Part shown: positions 1-12,028 of the stretch, one piece after another
Layout of the letters: every line of letters begins with the position of its first letter
Position numbering within the stretch: position 1 is the first letter of the stretch
Source: Centropus unirufus
Lineage: Eukaryota > Chordata > Aves > Cuculiformes > Centropidae
NCBI GenBank assembly: GCA_013397695.1
Contig: VYZI01000124.1
Location: 626,190-690,189 of the forward strand
Direction of reading: 5' to 3'
DNA length: 64,000 nt
Made by a program: the position numbers and the translations under genes
Notes under the pieces: model-generated
Seen by the model: the letters and a program-made list of their open reading frames with translations, nothing else
Databases searched by the model: none
Told to the model about the DNA's origin: nothing

Positions 1-3000
1 AGCTGAGGTTCTTTCCTGACCGACAGAGATGAAACCATGGGTATTTGCACACTCTTCCCTGCACACCGACAAAGTTTGTGCATTGCAGCAGAAAGGTGTC
101 TAGTAGTGGTCACAGAGCTACAGGCATCATCGTATTGTGGTCCTCTTTATAGGCAGAAGGAAAACCATGGTCAGCAGGGGCAACCCTTAATATGAAACTT
201 TTCCTCCAGTCATTTATGCCTTCAAACTCAAAAGTAATTGCTGATACACTGTCCTCCTAGTTTGGATACTTCTACATATTAAAAAGGACCATTTTACTTT
301 TATTAGACCTGGAGTCATATCCTTATTCCAAGCAGAAATTTCTATACATTTGTATTGCAGATTTATGTACATGGTTTTTATTTTTATTACTATATATTGC
401 ATATTTTCTGCAAGCATAATGTCCTTCAGAGTTGGAGTGAGAATCTATTTGGCCTTAGGATTAATCTAGTTTTTCCAACAGGTGAGGAAAAGTTATTTCT
501 GGAACTGCTCCTCCTGGCTTATTTATATACTCTACTTTATTTCCCATCCTCTCAAATGATTTTCCAGATTTTCTGGCTCTCCACAGTGTTGTTTTAATGC
601 TCCATTGGCAAATCCTCCTCAGATGGCTCCTTACAGTTGTAATTCTTTGAATTAAATGATTTATTTTCTTGTAAAAATGGTCTTGTATATCTAGTAAAGT
701 ATTATTTATGAAGACGCATCTTACTGTTCAGTTTTAACAGTAACATTAAGGTTGTTATCATGGACTACCACCAACTAAACTGAGGCATACCTTATGCCTA
801 CTGATAAAGCCTAGAGAATTTCTGATGGCAGTAATTGAGGCCTAACTCTAGTTAACTTGTGCTAAATTTGATGATAACCACATAGAAGACCAAAACAGTA
901 CATGCAGTCCTAGTGCTCTTATTCCTGAAACACAGCAGAAAATCAATTCAAATATAATATCTTTTGAGAAAGTATTATGTAATGCATTTAAAACATGTGG
1001 GTGTTTATAATTACTTTGTTTTCTGACTTGTTTTGATTCTGTGCTGAGTTTAGTTTGGTTTCTAAACAAAATACACATTGACTACACTGGCATGAAAAAT
1101 ACATCTATGCAACAGAAATAATTTTAAGTACCCTGGTGCATGTCTTTAAAAACATACGACGCCAAATATATTATGAACAGATCCGCAAATTGTCAGTAAA
1201 GTAACAGAAGCAGTAATACTATTTTATCAGTTACTAGTTCAAATTTGGCTCAGTGATGCCTAACGGCTAAAATTTCGTGACTATCTGATCTGTTCAAAGC
1301 TTTCCACGTAATTTCTTGTTGATGGCAATCAAGCTCCCAGAGGAGTTGTGTTCAAGTCACAACACACATCACTCTAATTGCTGCTAAATGTCACTTTCCT
1401 TGGCAGACGTGGATGGAAGGTCAAGGATTAACTACAGTATGGAGACTGAATTTCCTTTGCAAGAAACAGCCCTGACAGAGGATAGTTTGAATCTTGCAGG
1501 GAAAATCTTGGCTTTTGGCTTTTGCAAATGACTTGAGCATTTGTGTCAGCAACACATTGATGTTCAGCACACTTCAGCCAACCATAGGTTACATTTTAGA
1601 AGAAAAAATAACCTTTCATTACATACATGATGGTAACTCCTGATTTTGAATCACCATTTTGCTAACTTTTGCTTTTCACAAAAACATGTTTCCTCTGAAA
1701 TACATATTTATACTTTTTTCTCATTATTAAAGTCTGTGATGTCACACTGTAGGGATTAACACTGTTCTTACACTTTCTTTTAAACATCAATTATATAGAA
1801 GAGATGTTACTGAATTTGTTGATACAATGCATAAGTTTTCACATTCTTTATTAGTTCATATATTTTGCAATGTACATGATGATTAGCCAAGCTGTTAATA
1901 TTTTCTCAAAGGGTATTGAGAAATCAGACACCAGGAATAATTAAGTACCATAAAAATTATGATATCTTGAAATAAATGACAGTTTCTTTTCATTATTATT
2001 CTTTTTTTTGGCTCTTGGCATCTGTGCCTGTCTGAGATACTAGATTATCTTTCCAATTTTGTTTTCCTCTCTATAAAGATCTATGAATTAATTATTTTAA
2101 ATGAATTTTTTTGCAGTTTATCTCCACACCTAACGAGAAGATAGATAAGGTAGCATATTACTGAAGCATATTTAGCTGTTGGCTTTTCTGAACTGGCTAA
2201 TTTTTGTTGTAGTCTCTTTCTTGCCATGGGTCACTTAAGTTCCAAGATTACTGTTTCTACTTCCCGATAAGATGATTTGAGCAAAACACATACTTGAATA
2301 AAATTGCTTGAATATTTGGATGTGATCCATTGTTCATTCAAAAACTTAGGTACAACATTTCCATAGCGGTCTTAGAGGATCATACTAGTATATGCATATT
2401 TATCTGCATGTCTGTTTGTTCTTCTGCTTTCTGTCCAACCCCCAGACCTCTATGATCTTCTTTCTTAAGACTTACCTCTTTTCAGCATAAAAGTTGCCAT
2501 GGAGTGCATGTCTCAGCAACATGAACTGGAAGCATTTTTTCACTTGGATAGACACAACTAAATGGTCTTACAAAAGCTTTACAGGAAACTGAGGCAGTTG
2601 CAACTAAAAGAAGGACTCCTTCCTTCTGATTTCTGTGATCAGAGGACTTCATGAAAACTTGTGTTGGGAAGGTAGATAGGAAGAGTACAGGGAGTCAGTG
2701 GAGCTGTGAGAAGAAAAGTTTCCTCTTTCAAAGTTTAAAGTAGGAGGGTGGGCCATTTTCCAGCCTTTCTCTTCACATTTTAGTAAAAATATTTGCCTGT
2801 GTGTCCTTCACAGGATATATTTTGGTAATACTCACATACATATCCATGCTAATGCTTTGTAAGAGAGAGTGAGATGCACGGCTCATTCTTCTGAAGTCCT
2901 TACCTCAGACTAACTGATGTTGTTCAAAACTTTAAACATTTGAAGGTTATACTCATGAAAAATGAAAAAGTCTGCAAGACTCTGTTTAATCAGCTTTTCC

Positions 3001-5380
3001 ACAGAAACCTGTGGGTTTCCTAACAGATCTCCTAATCATCAGCTGTGCATCAATGTGCTGTGCTGCTTGCTAGGGGGCCCTAGTCTCTTCAAGAAAGGCA
3101 ACCGATTCACTGTGAATTTCAGCCAGAGTCCCCAGGACATCTAGTTTCCCAGATGTGTAGAAAAGGATAGCTGCTTGGCCTACAGGCAACTCGGGAAACC
3201 TCATTAATTTTGCTTGTTTTTTTAAAAAAATATAAATTCCCACTGTTTCTAAATGAAATTTTAGAAGCAAAAGGTTCAGAATACTGAAGAATAATTTCAG
3301 TCCAGAGGGTTTTTTACTTACTTGAAAATTTTCTGTGCTATGGTGCCAGAAGATGAACAATCTTAAGACATCCCCAGACTTTAAAAAACATGATTCCAAA
3401 TATTTTATATATTTTTTCATAGCACTATCCAGAAGAAATAACACTAATTTATTATTACATGCAGTTTGAAGTACAGAAGCCTGCAATTTCAATAAACAAA
3501 CTTTGCCATAACATGCACTGTTTTTTTTTTCCAATATTTTTTGTGTCATATCACTCTAGTATCTCACTGCATAAGCTAGAGAAAGGTAGATAAATAAAAA
3601 TTTATTCCTCTTCAACAGTCTTTCCACCATTGACAATTTTCCTTTAATAATTTCACCTTTGCTATTTTAATTCTTGCAGTAAATCTTTTATTCTGAGAAG
3701 GCATCTGAACATTTTTCTGTAAATAATTTGTTTTCTTGTTTTGTTTTTTTTTCTTGGTACCAGCAAACCTGTTTTTAATTTCAAACCCCCTCTGGATCAT
3801 TACTCTAGGGATGTTCGTGAATTCCACTCCATCTTTCTGACTGGTTGAAATGAGACTCCATGTGAGGAAATCTTCTCTCTAATTCCCACATACGAGCAGA
3901 ATATGAAACGGGAGTTGGAGTTCTCCCTAGCCCACCCTGCTCATGCTGTTTCTCATAAATTTTGTTGCTATTTCTAGGCCAATTGCGGTAATTATGTTTT
4001 CACTGGCCTTCTTCATTTGTTTTGTCTCCAGATAGTCCTCAATTTGGCACGTTGGCTTAGCCTCTCTTGTCAAAAGAGAATCTTGTACACTTTTTTTCCC
4101 CTCAATCAAATCTCTGTTCGCTTGTTTATCAATGGATAGAACCTAAGAACCTACTCTTGGGATATTTCATATCTCATCTAATTCATTATGAGAGAAAGCC
4201 CTTTCAGACATCTCATTTTTCACTTCTAACCTTACAATTCATTGTTTGGTGCTGTGATATATTGACTTGGATTATAATACCAATGCTTTGTCAACCTTTA
4301 ATAAATTTAAATATATCTACATCTTAATGTTGTACTCATGAACTCTCCTCGGTGTGCCAAGTTTCAACATGATGCGAAGGCTGCTTTGCATTACAGCAGT
4401 AAAACAATATCCTATGGAAGGATAAGGCTAGTTTTTGCACAGTGTAGGTTTCCATGGGACAGAACCTTGGGAAATAGTAATGCTGTTAACTTGAAAGAAA
4501 ACATTCCTCTAATTGACATCTGTGTCATTTCAAGGTTTTTTATGATTTTTTCAGCTATTCTCAGAAAAGGAAGGGTTCAAGTTACAAGATTTCCTTCAGT
4601 ATTTATTACAAGAACGTAAATCCAAGATACCGGAAGGATTAGTTTTCCTGTACTAAGTAGGTGTTAACTCTCTAATTTAAAAATCTCTTATAATTAGGTT
4701 AAAAAGGGTTTGCTAGCTTTATTTTTAGTAATAAACCTGAGCCATTTTTTACTTTCTAGGTAGATTGTGTCTTTCAAATTCTATTTATTGGAATTTTCTA
4801 CTCTTTTTCAACTTAAAATTATACAGTTTTCTGCAAAGTAAAAACTCATGCCACACCCATGACATTTGTCTTGACTTTTTGTTCTAAATTGCTATATAGC
4901 TTTTCTGCTCACTTCTAAAATAGCTGACAAATTTGACTCCAGAGATGTTCTTTAGTGAAACATGAGGGAACATTCCCACCAACTGGATCATATTGAGTCA
5001 ATCTTAATATAAACTTGGCTCAAGACTGGAATGAAAATCAAAACCTTTTCTACAGCATAACAATTTCACACAATAAAGAACAAAAATATGGTCAATAAGT
5101 CAAATTTTTAATGATGTAAAAGAATTATTTGGGGGAATTTTTCACTAAAAAGAAGTTATTAAGTCTGGTCAACAAGTAAAACTAGTCTTTCAGGCATAGA
5201 TCTTTCATATGTAATCTGCATCTTCATCAGTTCACTATAGTCAGTTCTTCTGGATATCAAGGTGTTTTTTGTGTTTTTTTTAATTTCACAGTTTTCTTAA
5301 CTACATGTAGCAAACACCTTTGAAATGTCTTGTATCTCTCTATGTAATCATTTGCTCAGATTCTTGTCCTTTAAGCATAT
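1..5380. other. AT-rich unique sequence, no gene recognised
   Basis: No repeat family, RNA gene or recognisable coding exon was seen on either strand. The longest open frame in the whole window lies here (3070-3549, minus, 159 codons). It has no domain or motif I recognise, no flanking gene context and a low-complexity mix of Leu, Lys and Phe, as expected from AT-rich noncoding DNA. Confidence 0.6.
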
Positions 5381-5437
5381 GATTGGAATAGATGATCTCA
5401 AGAGGTTCCTTCTAAACTTTTCTGTGATTCTGTGATA
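5381..5437 (+). mobile_element. CR1 LINE 3'-tail fragment
   Basis: This short piece matches the last part of the avian CR1 3' untranslated region: a 'gatgatctcaagaggttcct' block followed by the terminal 'ctgtgattctgtgat' direct-repeat tail. CR1 elements prime reverse transcription from this tail, so very short 3'-only copies are common. No coding part remains. The extreme 5' truncation and the mismatches suggest an old insertion. Confidence 0.8.
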
Positions 5438-6921
5438 TATTTGTATAAAGTAGAGCAATACACCTCATTTTGAAAATTAATTGGGAAGGAGAGTTCAAAA
5501 ATACTACCTGCCTGTAGTGGTGGATTGTATTGGCTGAAAAATGCAAGGGTCATTTCAGTGTAGATGAGTGTAGCCATGCTCAATGTATTACACATGCACA
5601 GTCATCCTGAGAAGAATGTGAGAATAACTGAGATGACTTCTGAGCATAAATCAATTCTGCCTGATGGCTGAATTGACCTGCAACTCTACAGCTTTAAAGA
5701 TGCAAATAGTACTATAAGGAAAGAAACTTCTAAAGCCAACTTTGCAACATCCAAGGCCTTGTTTCCACTTATTTATATATTTACCCTTATGGTAAATTAA
5801 GAATGAAACCCAGGGGAGGACCATTGGTTAGAAAATAGAAGAAGGTGATCAAAAACAGAACAAACTCAACAGATGTCAAGACTACCTATAACTCTAGTGG
5901 ACATTACATAACGCCAGTGTGTTTGTGTTATCCACCTAGGGACTTCAACAAGTGACTGTATTTTCATGTAAGGTTTCATCTACAATGTTCTTTCTTATAG
6001 CTGAGGGGTAACTGCTGAAAAGTGAATAAATTCAGTTATGCATAGACATTATCTGATTAGAAAAGTCTCAATCAAATTGATTCTGTCAGTAAAACTCAAT
6101 TGATCTGAAATCTGAATTAACATGTAGAAGGCATAACTGCAGTGAAGCATAGCTAGTTATAAAAATGATCTCAGAAGATTAGTACTAAAGTATCTGATTG
6201 TATTAAAGCAATGTTACTTAATCTTATTGATTGATTGATTGATGTACCACAACACATCAAATGGGTAGAGAAATATTATATAGAACAAACAGCTTTTTTT
6301 ACTTGAATATGTGAAGGGTTTGCAGTGGTAGCATTAAGTACTACACCATGAAGAGTTAAATGAAGAAAAATCTGGCCAAGGCTATTAAAGTAGGGCCTTC
6401 TCTGGTAGGAAAAGCTATAGATCCAGTAACATGACAGATTAATGTTCAAGCTAACATATCATTCCCACATATTCTGCCCTGTTTCTGTCTATGCATAAAG
6501 AACAGCCAGAGATTTATTGCTTCACTGTTCTTTGTCTGGAAGAAGTGAATTTAACTAATCAGTAAAGCAAATTGACAGATCCTTGTGTGCTGCCATTTTG
6601 CACAAAAGGATCCAGAGGCCATCAGACAGTTCTCTCTGTTTATTTTTTTCCCCTGTGAAATTCATGGATGTTTCCTAGTTTCTAATTCTAACGTTCTTCA
6701 GCAAAATAATTCAAAAAGTGAGCTGAATCCTACTGCACTTTTTTTTTCCACCAAAGCTCCAAAAATAAAGAAATGCTACACATTTGTATTTGGCTTATTT
6801 CTATGAGATGTTTAGGTGAGTTTTGGAAATGTTTATGGAGTAAAATGTAATTACTGTTGTTGCATAATAGAGCTAATATTTTAACTACACAAGACTGATA
6901 GAGAGAGTATTTGCAAACAAT
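5438..6921. other. Unique AT-rich stretch with no gene
   Basis: Nothing beyond a short TTGA microsatellite at 6227-6244 was recognised. The open frames in this stretch are short and of random composition. Confidence 0.55.
6227..6244 (+). repeat. (TTGA)4 microsatellite
   Basis: Four perfect tandem TTGA units followed by a partial unit. It is short enough to be a chance simple repeat, and no neighbouring element is linked to it. Confidence 0.85.
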
Positions 6922-7010
6922 TGTTATTCCCATTTTTCAGGTAGAAAGCTGAGGCAAGAAAGATTAAATTATTTGCCCAAGAGGAATTCTGTTCCTCCCA
7001 CAGTCAAGAA
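6922..7010 (-). mobile_element. MIR-like ancient SINE remnant
   Basis: The segment reads 'ttattcccatttttcag', then 'aaagctgaggcaagaaagat', then 'atttgcccaag'. This follows in order the complement of the MIR core: 'tccccattttacag', 'gaaactgaggc', 'agaggtta', 'cttgcccaagg'. MIR is a tRNA-derived core-SINE spread before amniotes diverged, so only decayed copies are expected in a bird. The order and spacing of the blocks support the call. The divergence is high and I could not score an alignment. The copy would be in antisense orientation. Confidence 0.5.
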
Positions 7011-7221
7011 TAGATACATTTAGAAAATACTTTGAAAATGTTTATTTTTTCCTTAAGAACTCCATACCTTCTCATTGTAAATGGAAAATATTTCACTCTG
7101 GAACACTTTACAATGAAGTACCATGCTTAAACTGTTTTACTTGCAATCAATAATTATATTCGAGGAGACTGGAAGAAGATACTGTTATTAAGTGTGATTT
7201 CAGTTAGACAAGGCTGGACCA

Positions 7222-7451
7222 AATCACAGAAATACAGAATTACTAGGTATGGAAAGAACCTCTGAGATCTTCGAGGCCAACCGTACCTGTCTACCACTAA
7301 ATCAGATCCCTAAAAGCCATCTTTTAAATACACACAGAGATAGTGATTCCACCACCTCCCTGGGTGGCCTATTCCAGCAACTGGTGACATTTTCAGTGAA
7401 AAACTTCCTAATTTCCAACTTGAACCTGCCTTGGCACAGCTTGATGCCATT
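7222..7451 (-). mobile_element. CR1 LINE 3' fragment, antisense
   Basis: Reading the minus strand, this is the 3' end of a CR1 element. The complement of the terminal tail ('aatcacagaaatacagaatt') is followed by 'ggaaagaacctctgagatct' and the 'ccaaccgtacctgtctacca' block typical of antisense CR1. The similarity continues to about 7449 ('cacagcttgatgccatt') and then stops where a second, sense CR1 begins at about 7452. Only the extreme C-terminal coding end plus 3' UTR could be present, and frames are broken. The two CR1 pieces meet by their 5'-truncated ends, so their 3' tails point outward. Confidence 0.85.
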
Positions 7452-8175
7452 GAGAAGCTCAACATGAGCCTGCAATGTAGGCAAACTGTATCCTGGCTTT
7501 AGTGAAAAGAACTATGGCCAGCAGGTCAAGGAAGGTGATTCTCCCCCTCTCCTCTTCTCTTGTGCGATCCCATCTGGAGTACTGCTTTCCAAGGTACACG
7601 GTCTGGATCTTTGACCTGGACCCAGTCCAGCAACCAGGGTCAGGGGGCAACACTAAAATTTAAAATGCTCAGTTTCCAGTTCTGGAATTCCAGTTCTGGA
7701 ATTATCAACTTAAGAAGGATATAGAACTGTTGGAACAGGTCCAGGGGAGGGCCACAAAGGTGATCAGAGGCCTGAAGCACCTCTGCTATGAGGACAGGCT
7801 GAGAAAGTTGGAGTTGTTCAGCCTGCAAAATAAAAGGCTCCAGGGAGACCTTATAGTGGCCTTCCAAGTACTGGAAGGGGGCCTATAAGGTGGATATTGG
7901 TAGTACAAGGGGGAATGGCTTTAAATTGGAATGGGGGATGGGGTTGAGGGAGAAGATTTAGACTAGATATTAGAAAGGAATTCTTCATGGTGAGGTTGGA
8001 GAGACACTGGAAGAACGTGTCCAGGGAAGCTGTGGATTCTGCCTCCCTGGAAGTGTTCAAGGTCAGGTTGGATGGGGCCTTGAGCAGCCTGGTATAGTGG
8101 GAGGTGTCCCTATCGATGGCAGAGGGGTTGGAACAAGATGATCTTTAAGGTCCCTTCCAACCCAAACCATTCCAT
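7452..8175 (+). mobile_element. CR1 LINE 3' portion with an 88-bp insertion
   Basis: The sense CR1 runs from 'gagaagctcaacatgagcct', the coding block just after the reverse transcriptase core, to the 3' tail 'cccaaaccattccatg'. Recognisable blocks in order are 'atggccagcaggtcaaggaa', 'catctggagtact', 'tggaacaggtccaggggagg', 'gccacaaaggtgatcagagg' and 'tggaagtgttcaaggtcagg'. The translated pieces resemble the end of CR1 ORF2 (for example IRGLKHLCYEDRLRKLELFS), but frameshifts and stops break it. An 88-bp foreign block at 7584-7671 interrupts the element between 'ggagtact' and 'gtttccagttctgg', which would otherwise be contiguous in CR1. It shares its tail type with the copy at 51664-52404. Confidence 0.9.
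7584..7671 (-). repeat. Unnamed 88-bp dispersed repeat, copy 1 (inside CR1)
   Basis: On the minus strand this block aligns without gaps to 10238-10325 over 88 bases, with 10 differences counted by eye (about 89% identity). It is inserted into a sense CR1: removing it restores the expected CR1 continuity. It contains a small perfect stem, CTGGAC-TGG-GTCCAG. A 6-bp 'tttcca' occurs at 7586-7591 and again at 7673-7678. That might be a target duplication, but copy 2 shares the first of these at its own edge, so the exact ends are uncertain. I do not recognise the family. Confidence 0.75.
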
Positions 8176-8264
8176 GTTTATCACAATATTTGTGGGAATT
8201 TAGTCCAGTTTCTAACCATAGGTGATAAGTGCAAAATAAAAGATGCAGACTTAAGAGAATGTTG

Positions 8265-8300
8265 AAACAAACAAACAAACAAACAAACAAACAAACAAAA
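8265..8300 (+). repeat. (AAAC)n microsatellite
   Basis: Eight perfect AAAC units plus AAAA, 36 bp in total, lying 90 bp downstream of a CR1 3' tail. Read on the minus strand it produces an artificial Cys-Leu-Phe-Val repeat in an open frame, which should not be taken as a protein. Confidence 0.95.
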
Positions 8301-9733
8301 CCTAAAAAGAAGGACTCAGAATTTAAAAATATGCGATGCCATTCTTTAAAATAAAACAAACCATTTGTAATAATGAGATGACAAAAAAAACCCCATAAAA
8401 CAGAATCCTTGAAAAGTGAATGATAACTCATTTGGGTACATTGTGACAGGTCAATATTCATGTCTTACAGTTTTCACAGTGTGTCTTTAAAAATGGCTTC
8501 ACTGTGTGATTTCTCTGTCAATTCATCATGAGGTCACTTTTAGGGTCAGGGAGGAACTGTTTCATCATGAAGTGTATGTCTGTGCTCTTTAATAGTATCC
8601 CTCAATGCACACTGGAGAGAAGTACATTAAAGGCAGCATTTATTAGCTTAAAGAGTTATTTGTTATGTTAATGGCTCTACTTCTGGTCATGTGAAAGAGT
8701 AATATACATCAATAAATCAAGGCAAATGTGTTCTCTTCTTAAAAAAAATACAGCTAAGTATTTGGTGCCTGGTCTTCATTTAACAAAGAAGTCATTCCAG
8801 GCTGGTCATAACTGAATGGCATTTCTGGTATAACAGTCAATCATCTTTAATGTAAACTATAATTAATTTTTTGTTTGTACAAATTATATTTGGAAATGTT
8901 TGGTTTGTAAAGATTTTAGAATATTATTTTTTTTAAAAAAGGTAGAATAAATAATTTCTAAAATTTCACTGCCTTAGAGATTCTTGTTCATTCAATAAAG
9001 GGTGGGCCTGAAAAAGAATCAGAAAGCAAGGCTGCCTCCATAAATCACACAGTTAGTTTTGGATTGGCTTTTGGCAACCAAAAAGTAAAAACTGCGGCTA
9101 AAAATTCTCTTTCATTAAAGAATCATAAGTTTTTTTCCTCATGCCAGAAGTATTGTCAGTAATTTAATTTACCCTAAAACTTCATAGGCTTGAAAAATAA
9201 TGTGAAAAGGAACCATATTCAACAAAAATATTGGTTCAGTTCTTTCACAATGGAATTGACACAAAAAACCTTTGGACACAGTTATACCTAGATAATGAGA
9301 ATACATCATACATATGGGCATTGGCAGGCTACTTTTAATAGAAGAGCTGGAGAGTCAAGTATTTTAGAGCACCCAGTAAATACAGCTTGAGACTTAATGG
9401 GATAATTGTTGTGATTTGTGTGCTTGAATATGCATATTTGCATGTAGCTTTGAGATAATAATGACAAAAGTACATGAAAAAAGACCCTTTCAGAATCTGT
9501 GGTTCATATGCATAGATGATTGACATGTAATATTCACACAGGTAGAGATGAACAAATGTAAATAGCATAGAACTTGGTATGGTTACTGAGTCTCTGGATG
9601 TAATATTTCCCACTAATTACCCTCCCTCAAAAGAATTCATGACCCAGAATAGGTGACCTCCACAGAACTAAAATGACTCTTCAGAAAGGTACCTCTGCTT
9701 CACTGCTCCACAAAAATACATCACATCTTGAAA
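8301..9733. other. Unique AT-rich stretch, nothing recognised
   Basis: No repeat family, RNA gene or plausible exon was found between the AAAC microsatellite and the next CR1. Confidence 0.55.
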
Positions 9734-10118
9734 GATAAGGGTCAGGAGAGCAAGTCTCAAGAGGAGCGGCTGAAGGAACTGGAGTTGTTTAGCCTGAAGA
9801 AAGGGAGGATGAGGAGAGACCTTATCGCTCTCTACAGCTACCTAAAAGGGGACTGTAGTAAGGTGGTTGTTGACCTCCCTCAACTTGCTCATGGGGAGGT
9901 TCAGATTGGATATTATGAAAAAACATCATCAAAAGGGTTGTAAAAGCATTGGAGCAGGCTGCCCAACGAAGTGGTTGAGTTCCCATCGCTGCAGGTATTT
10001 AAAAGACATGTAGACATGGTCCTTAGGACATGGTTTAGGGGTAGACTTGATAGTGTTGGGTTTATCATTGAATCTGATGATCCTAAAGGTCTTTTACAAC
10101 CTAAGTGATTCTATGAAA
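9734..10118 (+). mobile_element. CR1 LINE 3' portion, sense
   Basis: The copy starts in the last coding part of CR1 ORF2. A frame at 9728-9943 reads QEERLKELELFSLKKGRMRR followed by DLIALYSYLKGDCSK, the conserved C-terminal block of avian CR1 ORF2. The 3' UTR follows, with 'ggagcaggctgcccaacgaa' and 'gatcctaaaggtctttt', and the tail 'agtgattctatga'. It lacks the reverse transcriptase and endonuclease domains. The tail type differs from the 7452 and 51664 copies and is closer to 59501-60857, so at least two CR1 subfamilies are present in the window. Confidence 0.9.
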
Positions 10119-10237
10119 ACCACAAATCAAAATCCCAAGGTAAAACTACTCCTTATATGCGCACTAAGCATCATACCATAGAGAAATATTTCAATATTTA
10201 AATTAGAAGCTTTGCTGAGTCATGCTGGCAAGTTTTG

Positions 10238-10325
10238 TGAGCATTTAAAATTTTTGTGTTGCTCCCTGACCCTGGTCACTGGACTGGATCCAGGCCAAAG
10301 CTCCAGATCGTGCACCTTGGAAAGC
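10238..10325 (+). repeat. Unnamed 88-bp dispersed repeat, copy 2
   Basis: Ungapped match to the complement of 7584-7671, 78 of 88 positions identical by eye. The central run 'cctgaccctgg' and the end 'caccttggaaagc' are well kept. Unlike copy 1 it is not inside a CR1. It lies 120 bp after one CR1 (9734-10118) and 85 bp before another short antisense CR1 tail (10411-10455). Weak similarity ('ctggcaag' against 'ctggaaac') may continue just to the left, so the element could be slightly longer. Confidence 0.75.
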
Positions 10326-10410
10326 TGAAACTGCAGCTCTCACTTCACATATTGGGTTGATTGTTTTAATGAAAACCAGCAAATTTAAGGCTAAATGAGA
10401 TGCATTTACA

Positions 10411-10455
10411 CAATCACAGAATTGATTAAGTTTGAAAAGACCTACATAACATTCC
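10411..10455 (-). mobile_element. CR1 LINE 3'-tail fragment, antisense
   Basis: 'caatcacagaattgattaag' followed by 'tttgaaaagacct' is the complement of the CR1 terminal tail and the adjacent 3' UTR ('aatcacagaat', 'ggttggaa', 'gacct'). Similarity fades within 45 bp. It is too short for a subfamily call. Confidence 0.55.
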
Positions 10456-12028
10456 TGAATGCTAAACTGGCAGGCTTCTAGTGACTTAGTTCACCTCTGT
10501 TCTATTTCTTTAGTAAGGATGATTACAGCTCTAGACAAAATCATAACAATACACACAAACATTATTGAATTACTACATATCCGCTTTCTTTCAGAAACTT
10601 AATTCCTTGTTTGCTAAATATATTTCTTGCTGATTACCACAAGTGATTTTTCTAATGCAAAGAATGCAGCAAACATGGTTTCATCATGTGCTAGAAGAGC
10701 TGGGCTACAGCATAAAACAATGATGAAAAAAATCGACATCACTAATAGGCAACAAGCTGATTGCTTCTGAAACTGAATGAAAGCAAATGTTATCACTTGC
10801 CTCTTGAAGACACTGCCATCAGGAAAAGTGGATATAAGCATGTACAAACCTGCACATGCCCATTTAAAGAAAACTGTTGCTATACTTACACAGAAAAGAC
10901 AATGTGAGCAGCTTCAGCTCACTAAGCTCCTCCTCCTCCTCATACAAAGACACAACATTTCCTAGGAGCCAGGTCAGAGTAGGAGTTAATTTGATGTGAC
11001 TCGACCCTAAGAATTCTCTCCCAGGTCTTTTTTCCTCTTTTCTTTTTTGGGTTGTGGGTTTGTTTTTTTTTTCTCAAGTATAGACATCAGTAGGTATAAA
11101 AAGCCTTCAGTTTAATAAAATGTATGCTTTGGAAGTCACAGGCGTATATATTCTAACAGGAAAGCAGTACTTTAAACAGCATAAACCCACAGCTGTTCAA
11201 TGAGTCAGATTAAATAAATATCTGAAGATAAACTGTCCCTTCCTTTTCCCCACAATATGGGATCTTTTGTTTCATCCACATTGTAGCTAATAGTTAGTTC
11301 CACCTTATGCAAGTCTCACAGTGTGAAATAGCTCATTAGAAAAGTGTTTTTCTTTTCACCACCTTGGAGAGTAGATAATAAATATATTTGTTACTACAAG
11401 TAATACCCCTGCTACCATCCAGCTAGGGCTGATTCACCTAGATCTGAACACCCAAAACTACTCTAGTCCCCTTCAGCAGTCTTTTTCATAGTGGAGACAT
11501 AAGCATTTTTACAGAACATTTCATATCCTAATGTACATGATTCATCCAAGAGGTAGTTAGATGAATACATGATCCCTGAAGTCTGTCTTGTTTTGTTTGT
11601 TTCTTTTCCTGTTTATCAGAAGAGAGATGTGGCACACGGCTCAGAAGTACCTATGCGCATAGCAGATGCCTAAAACCAGAGGCAATGAATATATCTCTTT
11701 CAGCCTGCATCTGCTTTGCAAGGTAACCGCTTTCCTTATGTTTAACTGACTTCAAACAATAGTCCCATCTTTATGGTCTTAGTGCTTAGAAAAGGCAATT
11801 CTCCTCTCTCCAAGGTGGTTCACCCTGACCTGTATGGAGCAGAAAGGACAAGACAAGCCACTAGCTTTTAATGCAGCCACACTCCTCCACCCTACCTCCC
11901 CCATGGCTGGGAAACCGACACTGCAGGACCTTGTACCTGAGATTAAGTAATGAGAAACTCATCAGACTTTTCAACTACCAAACCTGAATTTCATTGTCCT
12001 CCGTTGAATTTGGCATCATGGTAGGTTT

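Noticed and set aside
8063..8461. Minus-strand 132-codon frame with a Cys-Leu-Phe-Val repeat
   Set aside because: The repeat is the translation of the AAAC microsatellite, and one end of the frame is the complement of a CR1 tail.
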